DNA from: Hymenobacter crusticola
GTDB taxonomy: Bacteria; Bacteroidota; Bacteroidia; Cytophagales; Hymenobacteraceae
Direction of reading: 5' to 3'
DNA length: 64,000 bases
Assembly (NCBI RefSeq): GCF_002154225.1
Contig: NZ_MTSE01000007.1
Span: 62,001-126,000, forward strand
The translations under genes and the position numbers were made by a program. The notes under the pieces are model-generated. The model was not told where the DNA came from, did no database searches, and saw nothing but the letters and a program-made list of their open reading frames with translations. Shown here piece after piece: positions 35,648 to 44,634 of the stretch. The stretch's first letter is position 1. Each line of letters starts with the position of its first letter.

Positions 35648-36979
35648 ATGGACGATTTTCTTGCTGCCCGCTCGCAGATGGCGTTGTCGCTGGGCTTCCA
35701 CATCATCTTCTCGTGCATCGGAATGGTGATGCCTTTCTTCATGGCCGTGTCGCACTTTCAATGGTTGCGTAAGGGCGATGAATCCTACAAAAACCTCACA
35801 AAAGCCTGGAGCAAAGGCGTCGCCATCTTCTTCGCTACCGGCGCCGTGTCGGGTACGGTGCTGTCGTTTGAGCTAGGGCTGCTGTGGCCGCGCTTTATGG
35901 AGCATGCCGGCCCGATCTTCGGGATGCCCTTTTCGCTCGAAGGCACGGCATTTTTCATTGAGGCCATTGCGCTCGGTTTCTTCTTATACGGTTGGAACCG
36001 GTTCAATCCGTGGTTTCACTGGTTCACAGGCGTCGTCGTTGGCATCAGCGGCCTAGCTTCTGGAATCTTAGTGGTGGCTGCCAACGCCTGGATGAATAGC
36101 CCCGCCGGTTTCGACTTCGTCGACGGCAAATACTTGAACATCGATCCGATGCGGGCCATGTTCAACGATGCGTGGCTGTCGCAGGCCATTCATATGTCGC
36201 TGGCGGCGTTTGCGGCTACCGGGTTTGCCGTAGCCGGCGTGCATGCGCTCATGATCTTGAAGCGCAAGAATATTCGCTTTCATACTCACGCGTTTCGCAT
36301 TGCGGCATTCTTCGCTACTGTTGCGGCCGTGCTCCAGCCCCTTAGCGGCGACTTCTCAGCGAAAGACGTTGCTAAGCGGCAGCCAGCTAAGCTAGCTGCG
36401 ATGGAGGCGCATTTCCACACCGAAAAGTCTGCTTCGCTTGTGCTCGGCGGCTTGCCAAACGAAGAAAAGCAGCGCGTCGATTATGCCATCAAGATTCCCG
36501 GCATGCTGAGCTTCCTAGCGCACGGCAACTTCAAGCAGGAGGTCACCGGCCTCGACCAAATTCCGGCGCAGAACCGGCCGCCGGTAGTAGTACCGCACCT
36601 CGCTTTTCAGCTCATGGTGGGACTAGGTATGTTCATGATGGCACTTTCTGGGCTGTACTTCTGGGCCTCGTGGCGCAAAAAGCAGTGGCTGCGTCGCGAG
36701 TGGTTTTTGAGGCTTTTTGTGGCAGCTATTCCTGCGGGCTTTATTGCCGTGGAAGCTGGCTGGACGGTGACAGAAGTAGGCCGGCAGCCGTGGATCATGT
36801 ACGGCGTTATGCGTACCGCCGACGCCGTGACGCCCATGCCCGGTATTGCGTACTCGTTCTACTTATTCACGGCTGTTTACCTGTCTCTTAGCTTGATCGT
36901 GGTCTTCTTGCTTTACCGGCAGATCAAGATGGTGCCTGAGTTGTACGACCGCCCCGCCCAGCAATTGGTTGCTGCCTAG
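35648..36979 (+). CDS. cydA: Cytochrome bd oxidase subunit I
   Basis: CydA carries haems b558, b595 and d of the quinol:oxygen oxidoreductase that works at low oxygen. The 443-residue form starts MDDFLAARSQMALSLGFH and contains the haem ligand His in LGFHIIFS, the ligand His in AIHMSLAAF and the GRQPWIMYG block. It is about 80 residues shorter than E. coli CydA, because the quinol loop is of the short type. The ATG at 35648 was chosen over a GTG four codons earlier. cydB follows after 11 nt. Confidence 0.95.
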   Translation: MDDFLAARSQMALSLGFHIIFSCIGMVMPFFMAVSHFQWLRKGDESYKNLTKAWSKGVAIFFATGAVSGTVLSFELGLLWPRFMEHAGPIFGMPFSLEGTAFFIEAIALGFFLYGWNRFNPWFHWFTGVVVGISGLASGILVVAANAWMNSPAGFDFVDGKYLNIDPMRAMFNDAWLSQAIHMSLAAFAATGFAVAGVHALMILKRKNIRFHTHAFRIAAFFATVAAVLQPLSGDFSAKDVAKRQPAKLAAMEAHFHTEKSASLVLGGLPNEEKQRVDYAIKIPGMLSFLAHGNFKQEVTGLDQIPAQNRPPVVVPHLAFQLMVGLGMFMMALSGLYFWASWRKKQWLRREWFLRLFVAAIPAGFIAVEAGWTVTEVGRQPWIMYGVMRTADAVTPMPGIAYSFYLFTAVYLSLSLIVVFLLYRQIKMVPELYDRPAQQLVAA

Positions 36980-36990
36980 CTTTTTCTGCC

Positions 36991-38016
36991 ATGCATTACG
37001 TTGTTATCGCCTTCCTCTGCCTGTCCATTCTGCTATACCTGTTACTTGGCGGCGCCGATTTCGGGGCGGGCATCATGGAATTATTTACCAGCAGCAAGAA
37101 TCGCCGTACCGCCCGGCAAACCATGTCGCATGCCATCGGGCCAATTTGGGAAGCTAATCACATGTGGCTGATTATTGCCGTCGTGATTCTGTTTGTGGGG
37201 TTCCCGCGCATCTACAGCGTCATGTCGGTCAGCTTGCACATTCCATTGCTAATTATGCTACTCGGCATCATTGCGCGCGGCACGGCTTTCGTGTTCCGGC
37301 ACTACGATGCCGTGAAAGATCAAATGCAGGCGGTATACAACCGAATTTTCGTGCTTTCTAGCGCCGTTACGCCCTTCTTTCTGGGAGTCATTGCCGCTAG
37401 TGTACTCGCCGGCTACGTTGATCCCGCAGCTCCTGATTTCCTAACGGCTTATGTGTTCAGCTGGCTGCATTGGTTTGCGGTGGCGGTGGGTGTATTTACG
37501 GTGGCGCTGTGTGGCTACCTAGCTAGCGTGTATAGTATTGGTGAAGCCGAAAACGAAGCTGATAAGCGCTACTTCATTCGCAAAACGCTAACCATGACTA
37601 GCATTACGTTCACGGCTGGCGGGCTGGTGTTTGTGGCGGCGGCGGTAGAAAGTATTCCGCTCTGGCAGTGGATCTTCGGCAACATCGTGGGGACTACCGC
37701 GGTGGTACTAGCCACGATTTCGTTAGGGGTGATGGCCTACGCAGTCAAGAAAGAGCAAACCATTCTGCCGCGCATTCTGGCAGGCTTTCAAGTGACCATG
37801 ATTTTGCTAGCTATCGGTTACCGGCACTTCCCAGATTTTATCGTTATGAAAGATGCTCCTAATCTTTCACTCCTAAAAGACCATGCACCCGCCGCTACAA
37901 TGAGCGCGCTTGGTTGGGCCTTGCTCATTGGTAGTCTTTTTATTCTGCCGGCCTTGTATTATCTCTATTATAGCTTCCAGCACGAAGCAAAAGAGCACTC
38001 AGAAGCAGCTGCCTAA
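36991..38016 (+). CDS. cydB: Cytochrome bd oxidase subunit II
   Basis: CydB pairs with CydA in the inner membrane. The 341-residue protein has about eight helices and the family start YLLLGGADFGAGIMEL, then IGPIWEANHMWLI near residue 50. It lies 11 nt after cydA in the same operon. A palindromic terminator follows the stop. No cydX or cydDC was seen. Confidence 0.95.
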   Translation: MHYVVIAFLCLSILLYLLLGGADFGAGIMELFTSSKNRRTARQTMSHAIGPIWEANHMWLIIAVVILFVGFPRIYSVMSVSLHIPLLIMLLGIIARGTAFVFRHYDAVKDQMQAVYNRIFVLSSAVTPFFLGVIAASVLAGYVDPAAPDFLTAYVFSWLHWFAVAVGVFTVALCGYLASVYSIGEAENEADKRYFIRKTLTMTSITFTAGGLVFVAAAVESIPLWQWIFGNIVGTTAVVLATISLGVMAYAVKKEQTILPRILAGFQVTMILLAIGYRHFPDFIVMKDAPNLSLLKDHAPAATMSALGWALLIGSLFILPALYYLYYSFQHEAKEHSEAAA

Positions 38017-38024
38017 GCATGGAA

Positions 38025-38048
38025 AAGGCACGACCTAGGTCGTGCCTT
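38025..38048. terminator. Perfectly palindromic terminator after cydB
   Basis: The 24-nt sequence (AAGGCACGACCT and its exact reverse complement) is a perfect palindrome centred on CCTAGG. It would form a hairpin with CTAG at the tip. It lies 8 nt after the cydB stop. Confidence 0.8.
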
Positions 38049-38269
38049 CATAGTAAGCCAACAAGTGATATAAGCTAGTTGGCTTTGTACGTTTGCCATT
38101 TTCTGCAAGCTTTCCACGCGCTGCTTTAATTGAACGGAGCTTGACTCTGTTACTGCGTCTGCGAGTAGTTGGCAGCATTATCTTCTTGGCTTTTGAATCT
38201 AGCCCTGGGCGAGAGCAGAAGATCAGATGAGATTATGTATTCCGCTCGATAACCAGTCCGGTATTCAAT

Positions 38270-38301
38270 AAAAAAGGCGCGACCAACGCCGCGCCTTTTT
38301 T
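38270..38301. terminator. Terminator of typA
   Basis: AAAAAAGGCGCG pairs with CGCGCCTTTTTT around an 8-nt loop, with A and T tracts on both sides. On the minus strand it directly follows the typA stop. Confidence 0.88.
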
Positions 38302-38318
38302 GATCTGGGTCAGAAAGC

Positions 38319-40127
38319 TTAGTCTACTTTCTTAGCTGAGCGTAGACGCTCGTTTTCGTCGAGCAGGATCTTACGCATCCGCACCGATTTGGGGGTTACT
38401 TCCAGGTACTCATCCTTCTGGATGTATTCCATAGCTTCCTCCAGCGAGAACTGACGCTTCGGTACAATCTTCACGTTTTCATCCGAGCCAGAAGCACGCA
38501 TGTTTGTGAGCTTCTTGCCTTTTTGGATGTTGATAGTCAAGTCGTTCGGGCGGGTGTGCTCACCGATAACCTGCCCAGCGTACACTTCCTCGCCTGGATC
38601 AACGAAGAACTCGCCGCGGTCCTGCATCTTGTCAATGGTATAAGCGGTGCCAGCACCAGTATCCATCGAAATCAGCGAACCAGAGATACGACCTGGAATC
38701 ACGCCTTTGTAGGGCTCGTAAGCCGAGAAGCGGTGGTTCATAATCGCCTCACCAGCGGTAGCCGTCAGTACGTTGTTACGCAAGCCGATCAGACCACGGG
38801 AAGGAATGTTGAACTCCAAGTGCTGCAAGTCGCCCTTCGGCTCCATGATGGTCAACTCGCCTTTACGCATGGTCACCAATTCGATAACCTTGCCGGCGGT
38901 TTCCTCTGGCACGTCAACGACCAAGTGTTCAACAGGCTCCATACGGTTGCCATTGTCGTCTTCTTTGAAGAGAACTTGTGGCTGACCTACCTGCAACTCA
39001 AACCCTTCGCGACGCATGGTCTCGATGAGTACGGACAAGTGAAGGATACCGCGGCCGTATACCAAGAATGTATCTTCTTTGTCGGTTTCCTTTACGCGGA
39101 GCGCTAGGTTCTTCTCAGTCTCTTTGAACAGACGGTCACGCAAGTGACGCGAGGTCACGAACTTACCTTCCTTACCGAAGAACGGCGAGTTGTTGATGGT
39201 GAACAGCATGTTCATCGTCGGCTCGTCGATGCTGATGCGCGTCAGTGCCTCCGGGTTATCGGCGTCGGCGATGGTGTCGCCAATGTCGAAGCCTTCGATA
39301 CCGGTTACAGCGCAGATTTCGCCCGAGCTAACTTCGGCCACTTTCACTTTACCTAGGCCTTCAAAAACCTGTAGGTCTTTGATTTTTACTTTCTTCACGC
39401 TGCCATCAGCCTTCATTAAGCTCATGTTAGCGCCTTCACGCAGCGTGCCGCGGTGTACACGACCGATAGCAATACGACCTACGAACGACGAGTAGTCGAG
39501 CGAGGTAACCTGCATCTGAGGCGTGCCTTCCAAGGTAGGAGCTGGCGGGATAGAAGCTACTACTGCGTCGAGCAGCGGAACGATGCTGTCGGTCTTCACT
39601 TTCCAATCGGTGCTCATCCAACCCTGCTTCGACGAGCCGTACAGCGTCACGAAGTCCAGCTGATCTTCCGAAGCACCTAGGTTGAACATCAAGTCAAATA
39701 CCTGCTCATGTACCTCATCAGGGCGGCAGTTTTCCTTGTCCACCTTGTTCACCACCACGATAGGCTTCAAACCTAGGTCGATGGCTTTGCCCAACACAAA
39801 GCGCGTTTGGGGCATGGCGCCTTCAAAGGCATCGACGAGCAGAAGCACGCCGTCGGCCATTTTCAGTACGCGTTCTACCTCACCACCAAAGTCGGCGTGA
39901 CCAGGAGTATCGATGATGTTGATTTTTACGTCCTTATAACGGACGGATACGTTTTTGCTGACGATAGTGATGCCACGCTCACGCTCCAAGTCATTGTTGT
40001 CGAGGATCAGATCGTCGAAGTGCTGGTGCTCGTCGAAAAGCTTCGAGGCATGAATGATTTTGTCCACGAGCGTGGTCTTGCCGTGGTCAACGTGGGCAAT
40101 GATGGCTATATTCCGAATGTTCTGCAT
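38319..40127 (-). CDS. typA: Ribosome-associated GTPase TypA/BipA
   Basis: TypA is an EF-G-like translational GTPase involved in ribosome assembly and stress tolerance. From the ATG at 40125-40127 the 602-residue protein starts MQNIRNIAIIAHVDHGKTTL (G1), with G2 ERERGITI, G3 DTPGHADFGGEVERVL and G4 VVNKVD. The C-terminal part has the TypA-specific domain (FMLxxx-like RGEFFVDPGEEVYAGQVIGEH region). A TACCTTTG box on the minus strand (40147-40154) lies just upstream. An upstream in-frame ATG at 40187 is rejected because it would place the promoter box inside the gene. Confidence 0.96.
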   Translation of the reverse strand: MQNIRNIAIIAHVDHGKTTLVDKIIHASKLFDEHQHFDDLILDNNDLERERGITIVSKNVSVRYKDVKINIIDTPGHADFGGEVERVLKMADGVLLLVDAFEGAMPQTRFVLGKAIDLGLKPIVVVNKVDKENCRPDEVHEQVFDLMFNLGASEDQLDFVTLYGSSKQGWMSTDWKVKTDSIVPLLDAVVASIPPAPTLEGTPQMQVTSLDYSSFVGRIAIGRVHRGTLREGANMSLMKADGSVKKVKIKDLQVFEGLGKVKVAEVSSGEICAVTGIEGFDIGDTIADADNPEALTRISIDEPTMNMLFTINNSPFFGKEGKFVTSRHLRDRLFKETEKNLALRVKETDKEDTFLVYGRGILHLSVLIETMRREGFELQVGQPQVLFKEDDNGNRMEPVEHLVVDVPEETAGKVIELVTMRKGELTIMEPKGDLQHLEFNIPSRGLIGLRNNVLTATAGEAIMNHRFSAYEPYKGVIPGRISGSLISMDTGAGTAYTIDKMQDRGEFFVDPGEEVYAGQVIGEHTRPNDLTINIQKGKKLTNMRASGSDENVKIVPKRQFSLEEAMEYIQKDEYLEVTPKSVRMRKILLDENERLRSAKKVD

Positions 40128-40146
40128 ACAAAGAGTTTTGCGGGCG

Positions 40147-40154
40147 CAAAGGTA
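40147..40154 (-). promoter_or_regulatory. Probable -7 box of the typA promoter
   Basis: TACCTTTG on the minus strand fits TAnnTTTG, 19 nt before the typA ATG. No exact TTG is seen at the right distance, so only half of the promoter is supported. Confidence 0.45.
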
Positions 40155-40318
40155 CGCAATAAAGGCGGGAAAACCCGTGTAAATCAATTGTTAAAGATTA
40201 AGCAATCATAAATCCTCTATTGGTGCGCCAACCGAACAGAAGCTGCACTGCGTATGTTGAGTAAACAGTAGAACTAGGCTAGCTAGTTCGGCTTTCTCTC
40301 TCATTTCTTTATACATAC

Positions 40319-40885
40319 ATGTCTTTGCATTCTTCCTTTCTGATTTTGGCGTTGTCGGTACTCACTTTGAATTCGGCCTGCTCGCAGAAGCGGACCGAAG
40401 TGGCCGTAGCCAAACCACAAGCTGCCACCAAGCCTGCGGCCTCGGCCGGCGCGTATCCCAAGCCGCAGGTGGTCACGCACAAGCCCGACGAGTTTCCGGT
40501 GCGCAAAACCGATGCCGAGTGGCGCAAGCAGCTCACACCCGCGCAGTACTACATTCTGCGCGAGCAAGGCACCGAGCGGGCATTTTCGAACAAGTATTTC
40601 GACAATCACGCGAAGGGCAACTATTACTGTGCTGCCGATCATAACCTGCTGTTTTCCTCCGATACCAAGTTTGAGTCGGGCACGGGCTGGCCTAGCTTTT
40701 GGGCGCCAGCTACCAACACCAGCTTGAAAGTGACAGCCGATAATACCCTAGGGATGAGCCGCGACGAAATTGTCTGTGCCAAGTGCGGTGGGCACCTAGG
40801 TCACGTCTTCGACGACGGCCCGAAGCCCACGGGCCAACGCTACTGCATGGACTCGGACGCCATGGTATTCGAGAAAACTAAATAA
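40319..40885 (+). CDS. msrB: Peptide-methionine (R)-S-oxide reductase, predicted lipoprotein
   Basis: MsrB repairs oxidised methionine. The 188-residue protein has a lipoprotein signal (LTLNSAC, Cys at 21), a Lys/Ala/Pro linker to about 50, and the MsrB domain with TKFESGTGWPSF, CAKCGGHLGHVFDDGP and the catalytic Cys C176 in RYCMDSDAMVF. Of the four zinc cysteines, C104 and the pair C153/C156 remain, but the fourth is D107 (CAAD instead of CxxC). The protein is predicted to sit in the envelope, where it would protect exported proteins. The thioredoxin-like electron donor is not nearby. Confidence 0.92.
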   Translation: MSLHSSFLILALSVLTLNSACSQKRTEVAVAKPQAATKPAASAGAYPKPQVVTHKPDEFPVRKTDAEWRKQLTPAQYYILREQGTERAFSNKYFDNHAKGNYYCAADHNLLFSSDTKFESGTGWPSFWAPATNTSLKVTADNTLGMSRDEIVCAKCGGHLGHVFDDGPKPTGQRYCMDSDAMVFEKTK

Positions 40886-41213
40886 GCCGCATCTGACTTA
40901 GCTTCCTATTGGCCCGCTGGTAACCTAATCCAGTGGGTCATTTAGTTTTAGAGCTCCCAAATATTTTGTTGTTAGGTGCCTTTCGACGCCCAAAATGGTA
41001 CGCGGACTGTACATACTTCAGCCGACTGATGATAGCAAACGGCAAGAATAGCGGTTTACTGCATGCAGGTTAGAACGGCTCGTCGAGACAGCATCGAGCC
41101 AAATATCTGTACTTCGGTTATTGTAGTAAATTAGAAGTCAACCCAAAGCAGGGAAGTGCGTTGTACAAAGCAGGATCTACCTAGGATCTGCATACAAACA
41201 AACGACGTCCCTC
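40886..41213. other. Spacer between msrB and a lipoprotein gene
   Basis: A terminator-like hairpin at 40911-40942 (GGCCCGCTGG facing CCAGTGGGTC with G-U pairs) follows msrB. Nothing else is clear in these 328 nt apart from ACCTAGGA, one base from the repeated octamer. Confidence 0.5.
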
Positions 41214-41582
41214 ATGACTTCCTATTTTACTTCTTTTGTCATCTCCGCACGCCTCCTACTAGTGGTACTGGTTAGTATGCTGCTAGGTGCCTGCACTACG
41301 GCCCAAGAAGGGGCTGAGTATGAACAGCCACGCGTCCCGACAGCCATCCGTTCCGATGCAGATCGGCAGGCAGCGTACAACAGTGGCACGGGTTATGGCG
41401 GCTCCGTGCCGGACGCTACCCCCGGCCGTGTACTGCTGGGTGAGCAAGCGAGCGGCATCAATAACCGCAAGCGGCCCGAGAGTGTGAACACTAACGACCC
41501 CAATAACACTACGCCCGAGACTCGTTTGCGCCGTCTCAACGACGCGCCCGTCGATACTCTGCGGCGCGCAACAGGTTACTAA
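41214..41582 (+). CDS. Small lipoprotein of unknown function
   Basis: The 122-residue protein starts with a lipoprotein signal ending in LLGAC (Cys near residue 27). The mature part is polar, Gly/Asn/Arg-rich and probably disordered (for example NSGTGYGGSVPDATPG). I do not recognise the family. It is single and followed by a strong terminator. Confidence 0.72.
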   Translation: MTSYFTSFVISARLLLVVLVSMLLGACTTAQEGAEYEQPRVPTAIRSDADRQAAYNSGTGYGGSVPDATPGRVLLGEQASGINNRKRPESVNTNDPNNTTPETRLRRLNDAPVDTLRRATGY

Positions 41583-41591
41583 TTGATAACA

Positions 41592-41632
41592 CAAACGGGC
41601 CTGCTGCTTATACCTAGCAGCAGGCCCGTTTG
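41592..41632. terminator. Bidirectional terminator
   Basis: Seventeen-nt perfect arms (41592-41608 and 41616-41632, core ACGGGCCTGCTGCT) with a 7-nt loop lie between two convergent genes. Confidence 0.88.
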
Positions 41633-41654
41633 ATGTTAAAAAAGTTGCTAGGCG

Positions 41655-42260
41655 TTACGCAGCAGTATCGTCAGAGCCGGCTGCTGACGTCGAAGCCGTG
41701 CCGGCGGAACGAGCACCAGGTTTGACAGGACGGTTACGGCGGCTAGCGCTAGGTGCTGAGGCGGGCTTCGCTTTGGCTGGGCGAGCGGCTGCGTTCTTGC
41801 CGCTGGCAATGGCTTGGCCGTCGGCACCAGCTTCTTCAGGAAGCAACGCTACAGGCTGCGACGTTGGCTCTGCCTGCAAATCGCCTGTGGTGGCGATGCT
41901 ATCAGAGGCACCAGGAGTAGCACCATCAGAGTGGCGCACAATGCTATGGAGCGCCTGCTCAAACAACCGTTCGGTTTCGCTGTCTACGTGCTGCAGGGCT
42001 TCGCTGATTACCTCTTTGAGCCGGGCCTTCGTTTCCTTGCGAATCCGCTTTACTACTTCATTTATGCGCTTATCTAGCTCTTTCTGCAGCTGCTTGGCGG
42101 CGGCTTTCAGTACTTTCTTCTGATCTAATTTCTTCTCGCTGCGCGTATCCTTTAGAGAATCTGCTGCACGAGCAGCTTCTTTTTCTTCTTTGCGCTGCGC
42201 TTTCTCAGCTGGGGTTTTTTTTGCTTTCTTTTCAGGTTGTTCTTGCGAATCTTTTTTCAT
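41655..42260 (-). CDS. Histone H1-like Lys/Ala-rich protein
   Basis: The 201-residue protein has a highly charged Lys/Glu helix region (1-110), likely a coiled coil (QKKVLKAAAKQLQKELDKRI), and a C-terminal tail rich in Ala, Lys, Pro and Ser (about 155-201; AARPAKAKPASAPSASRRNR). The tail resembles bacterial histone H1-like proteins that bind DNA or RNA. The first half is more acidic than those, so membrane or cytoskeleton roles are also possible. Function is not known. It is divergent from metG. Confidence 0.65.
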   Translation of the reverse strand: MKKDSQEQPEKKAKKTPAEKAQRKEEKEAARAADSLKDTRSEKKLDQKKVLKAAAKQLQKELDKRINEVVKRIRKETKARLKEVISEALQHVDSETERLFEQALHSIVRHSDGATPGASDSIATTGDLQAEPTSQPVALLPEEAGADGQAIASGKNAAARPAKAKPASAPSASRRNRPVKPGARSAGTASTSAAGSDDTAA

Positions 42261-42476
42261 GGGAGAGGAGTGAAATAAACGCTACTAGTTACTAACGGAC
42301 AAAAGAACTAATCTGCCGAGCTTCCAAGCGCTAAGCACAATTAAGTCTTTAAGAAGTTTTACGCCGTTTAGTCGGCATGTTTCCCTTTTTTTCCTTGTTC
42401 TTTTGCACTCAGTCTAGTTGGTGCCAACTAACTGAACGCATTGCCTTCGTTTACAGTTTTTCTGTTTTTCTTACTC

Positions 42477-44519
42477 ATGTCTGCTGATCCTCAACGCTAT
42501 ACTGTCACGGCAGCTTTGCCCTACGCCAACGGTCCGGTGCATATCGGGCACCTAGCCGGGGTGTACGTGCCCGCCGATATTTACGTGCGTTACTTGCGGG
42601 CTGCCGGCCGGGATGTAAAATTCATCTGCGGTTCCGATGAACACGGGGTGCCTATTACCATTCGTGCTCAAAAAGAAGGAGTTACCCCGCAGCAAGTTGT
42701 GGATAAATATCACGCCTTGATTCGAGATTCTTTCGCTGATTTCGGTATCTCGTTCGATATTTATTCGCGCACTTCTTCGCAAACACAGCACGAAGTCGCC
42801 AGTGGTTTTTTCAAGAAGCTGTACGACGAAAATAAATTTATTGAGCAAACCTCGCAGCAATACTACGATGAGCAAGCGGGACAGTTTCTTGCCGACCGTT
42901 ACATCGTTGGCACGTGCCCCAATTGCGGCAACGAAAATGCCTACGGCGACCAGTGCGAAAAATGTGGTTCGTCGCTCAGCCCTACGGAGCTGATTAACCC
43001 GCGTAGCATGCTCAGCGGCAACCAGCCCGTACTGCGCGAAACCAAACATTGGTACTTGCCCCTCGATCAGTATGAGCCTTGGCTGCGCGAATGGATTGTG
43101 GAAGGCCACAAAAACGATTGGAAAGCCAACGTGTATGGTCAGTGTAAATCGTGGATTGATCAGGGCTTGCATCCACGCGCTGTCACCCGCGACCTAGACT
43201 GGGGCGTACCTGTACCCGTACCCGGCGCTGAGGGTAAAGTTCTTTACGTGTGGTTCGACGCGCCCATTGGCTACATCTCCGCTACCAAAGACCTGCTGCC
43301 CGACACTTGGGAAACGTATTGGAAAGATAGTGGCACTAAGCTCGTGCACTTTATTGGCAAGGATAACATCGTGTTTCACTGCATCATCTTCCCGGCGATG
43401 CTCAAAGCGCACGGCGATTATATCCTACCCGACAACGTGCCAGCCAACGAGTTCCTGAACCTGGAAGGCGATAAGATCTCCACCTCACGCAACTGGGCCG
43501 TATGGCTGCACGAGTATCTCGCTGACTTCCCCGGCAAGGCCGATGTGCTTCGCTACGTGCTCTGCGCCAATGCTCCCGAAACGAAGGATAACGACTTCAC
43601 TTGGAAAGATTTTCAGGCGCGCAACAATAACGAGCTAGTAGCCAACCTAGGTAACTTCGTGAACCGGGCTGTGGTGCTCACGCACAAATTTTTCGAGGGT
43701 AAAGTGCCGGCGGCAGTTGGCTTTACCACCGAAGATGAAGACGTATTACGGCAACTCAGCGAATTTCCACAGCGCATTGGCGAACTGATCGACAACTACC
43801 GGTTCCGCGATGCTCTGAACGAGTTGATGAACCTGAGCCGCCTCGGTAATAAGTACCTGGCTGACATGGAGCCCTGGAAACTCATCAAAACCGATGAGGC
43901 CCGTACGGGTACGGTACTGCACGTGTCGTTGCAGTTGGCTGCTAGCTTAGTAACGCTGTTGGAGCCCTTCTTGCCCACTGCGGCCGAAAGGCTAGGACAG
44001 ATGCTGAACGTCGAAAAAGGCCCATGGCAAGCCGCTGGCCGATCGGATGCATTAGCTGCGGGTACGCAATTGGCACCTTCCGAACTGCTCTTCGATAAGA
44101 TTGAAGATGCCACCGTAGAAGCTCAAGTGCAGAAACTGCTCGACACGAAAAAGGCGAATGAGCTAGCCAAAGCCGTGGCTGCTCCCGCCAAAGAGGACGT
44201 GTCGTTCGACGATTTTCAGCGCATGGACTTGCGCATTGGCACCGTAGTGGCCGCCGAGAAAGTAGCGAAAACGAAAAAGCTGCTGAAGCTGACCGTCGAT
44301 ACTGGTTTAGATCGGCGCACTATCGTTAGTGGCATTGCCGAGTTCTTCATCCCGGAAGCACTCATCGGCCAGCAAGTGATGGTGCTCGCCAACCTAGCTC
44401 CCCGCGAGATTAAAGGCATTACTAGCCAAGGCATGCTGCTGCTAGCCGAAAATGCCGATGGCTCACTAGCCTTGATGCAGCCGGGCCATGAAGTACGCAA
44501 CGGCAGCCACGTAGCGTAG
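42477..44519 (+). CDS. metG: Methionyl-tRNA synthetase
   Basis: MetG attaches methionine to tRNA-Met. The 680-residue class I enzyme has HIGH as GPVHIGHLAG (about 20-29), the zinc knuckle CPNCGNENAYGDQCEKC (about 145-161) and KMSKS as KISTS. The C-terminal domain (about 575-680; MDLRIGTVVAAEKV) is the EMAP-II-like tRNA-binding and dimer domain. The ATG at 42477 (MSADPQRYTVTAALPYANG) was chosen over a TTG twelve codons upstream. It is followed by repeat R7. Confidence 0.96.
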   Translation: MSADPQRYTVTAALPYANGPVHIGHLAGVYVPADIYVRYLRAAGRDVKFICGSDEHGVPITIRAQKEGVTPQQVVDKYHALIRDSFADFGISFDIYSRTSSQTQHEVASGFFKKLYDENKFIEQTSQQYYDEQAGQFLADRYIVGTCPNCGNENAYGDQCEKCGSSLSPTELINPRSMLSGNQPVLRETKHWYLPLDQYEPWLREWIVEGHKNDWKANVYGQCKSWIDQGLHPRAVTRDLDWGVPVPVPGAEGKVLYVWFDAPIGYISATKDLLPDTWETYWKDSGTKLVHFIGKDNIVFHCIIFPAMLKAHGDYILPDNVPANEFLNLEGDKISTSRNWAVWLHEYLADFPGKADVLRYVLCANAPETKDNDFTWKDFQARNNNELVANLGNFVNRAVVLTHKFFEGKVPAAVGFTTEDEDVLRQLSEFPQRIGELIDNYRFRDALNELMNLSRLGNKYLADMEPWKLIKTDEARTGTVLHVSLQLAASLVTLLEPFLPTAAERLGQMLNVEKGPWQAAGRSDALAAGTQLAPSELLFDKIEDATVEAQVQKLLDTKKANELAKAVAAPAKEDVSFDDFQRMDLRIGTVVAAEKVAKTKKLLKLTVDTGLDRRTIVSGIAEFFIPEALIGQQVMVLANLAPREIKGITSQGMLLLAENADGSLALMQPGHEVRNGSHVA

Positions 44520-44531
44520 GCTTCTTATAAA

Positions 44532-44628
44532 AGCACGAAGCTCCTGCTTCACGTATCGTTGAATGCTTGCTCTAGGCACAACCTAGGAGCCTGTCATTCA
44601 ACGATACGTGAAGCAGGAGCTTCGTGCT
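44532..44628. repeat. Intergenic inverted repeat R7
   Basis: The 34-nt arms 44532-44565 and 44595-44628 are perfect reverse complements. Each arm contains its own hairpin (GAAGC TCCT GCTTC) and ends inward with TCGTTGAATG, close to the CGTTGAACG core of R1 and R2. The loop holds CTCTAGG and CCTAGGAG. It sits between convergent metG and pth and may end transcription of both. Confidence 0.9.
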
Positions 44629-44634
44629 ACAGCA

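Noticed and set aside
38523..39107. 194-codon open frame opposite typA
   Set aside because: It is antisense to a highly conserved GTPase gene and its translation has no recognisable domain.
42552..43172. 206-codon open frame opposite metG
   Set aside because: It is the shadow of the conserved synthetase gene on the other strand.
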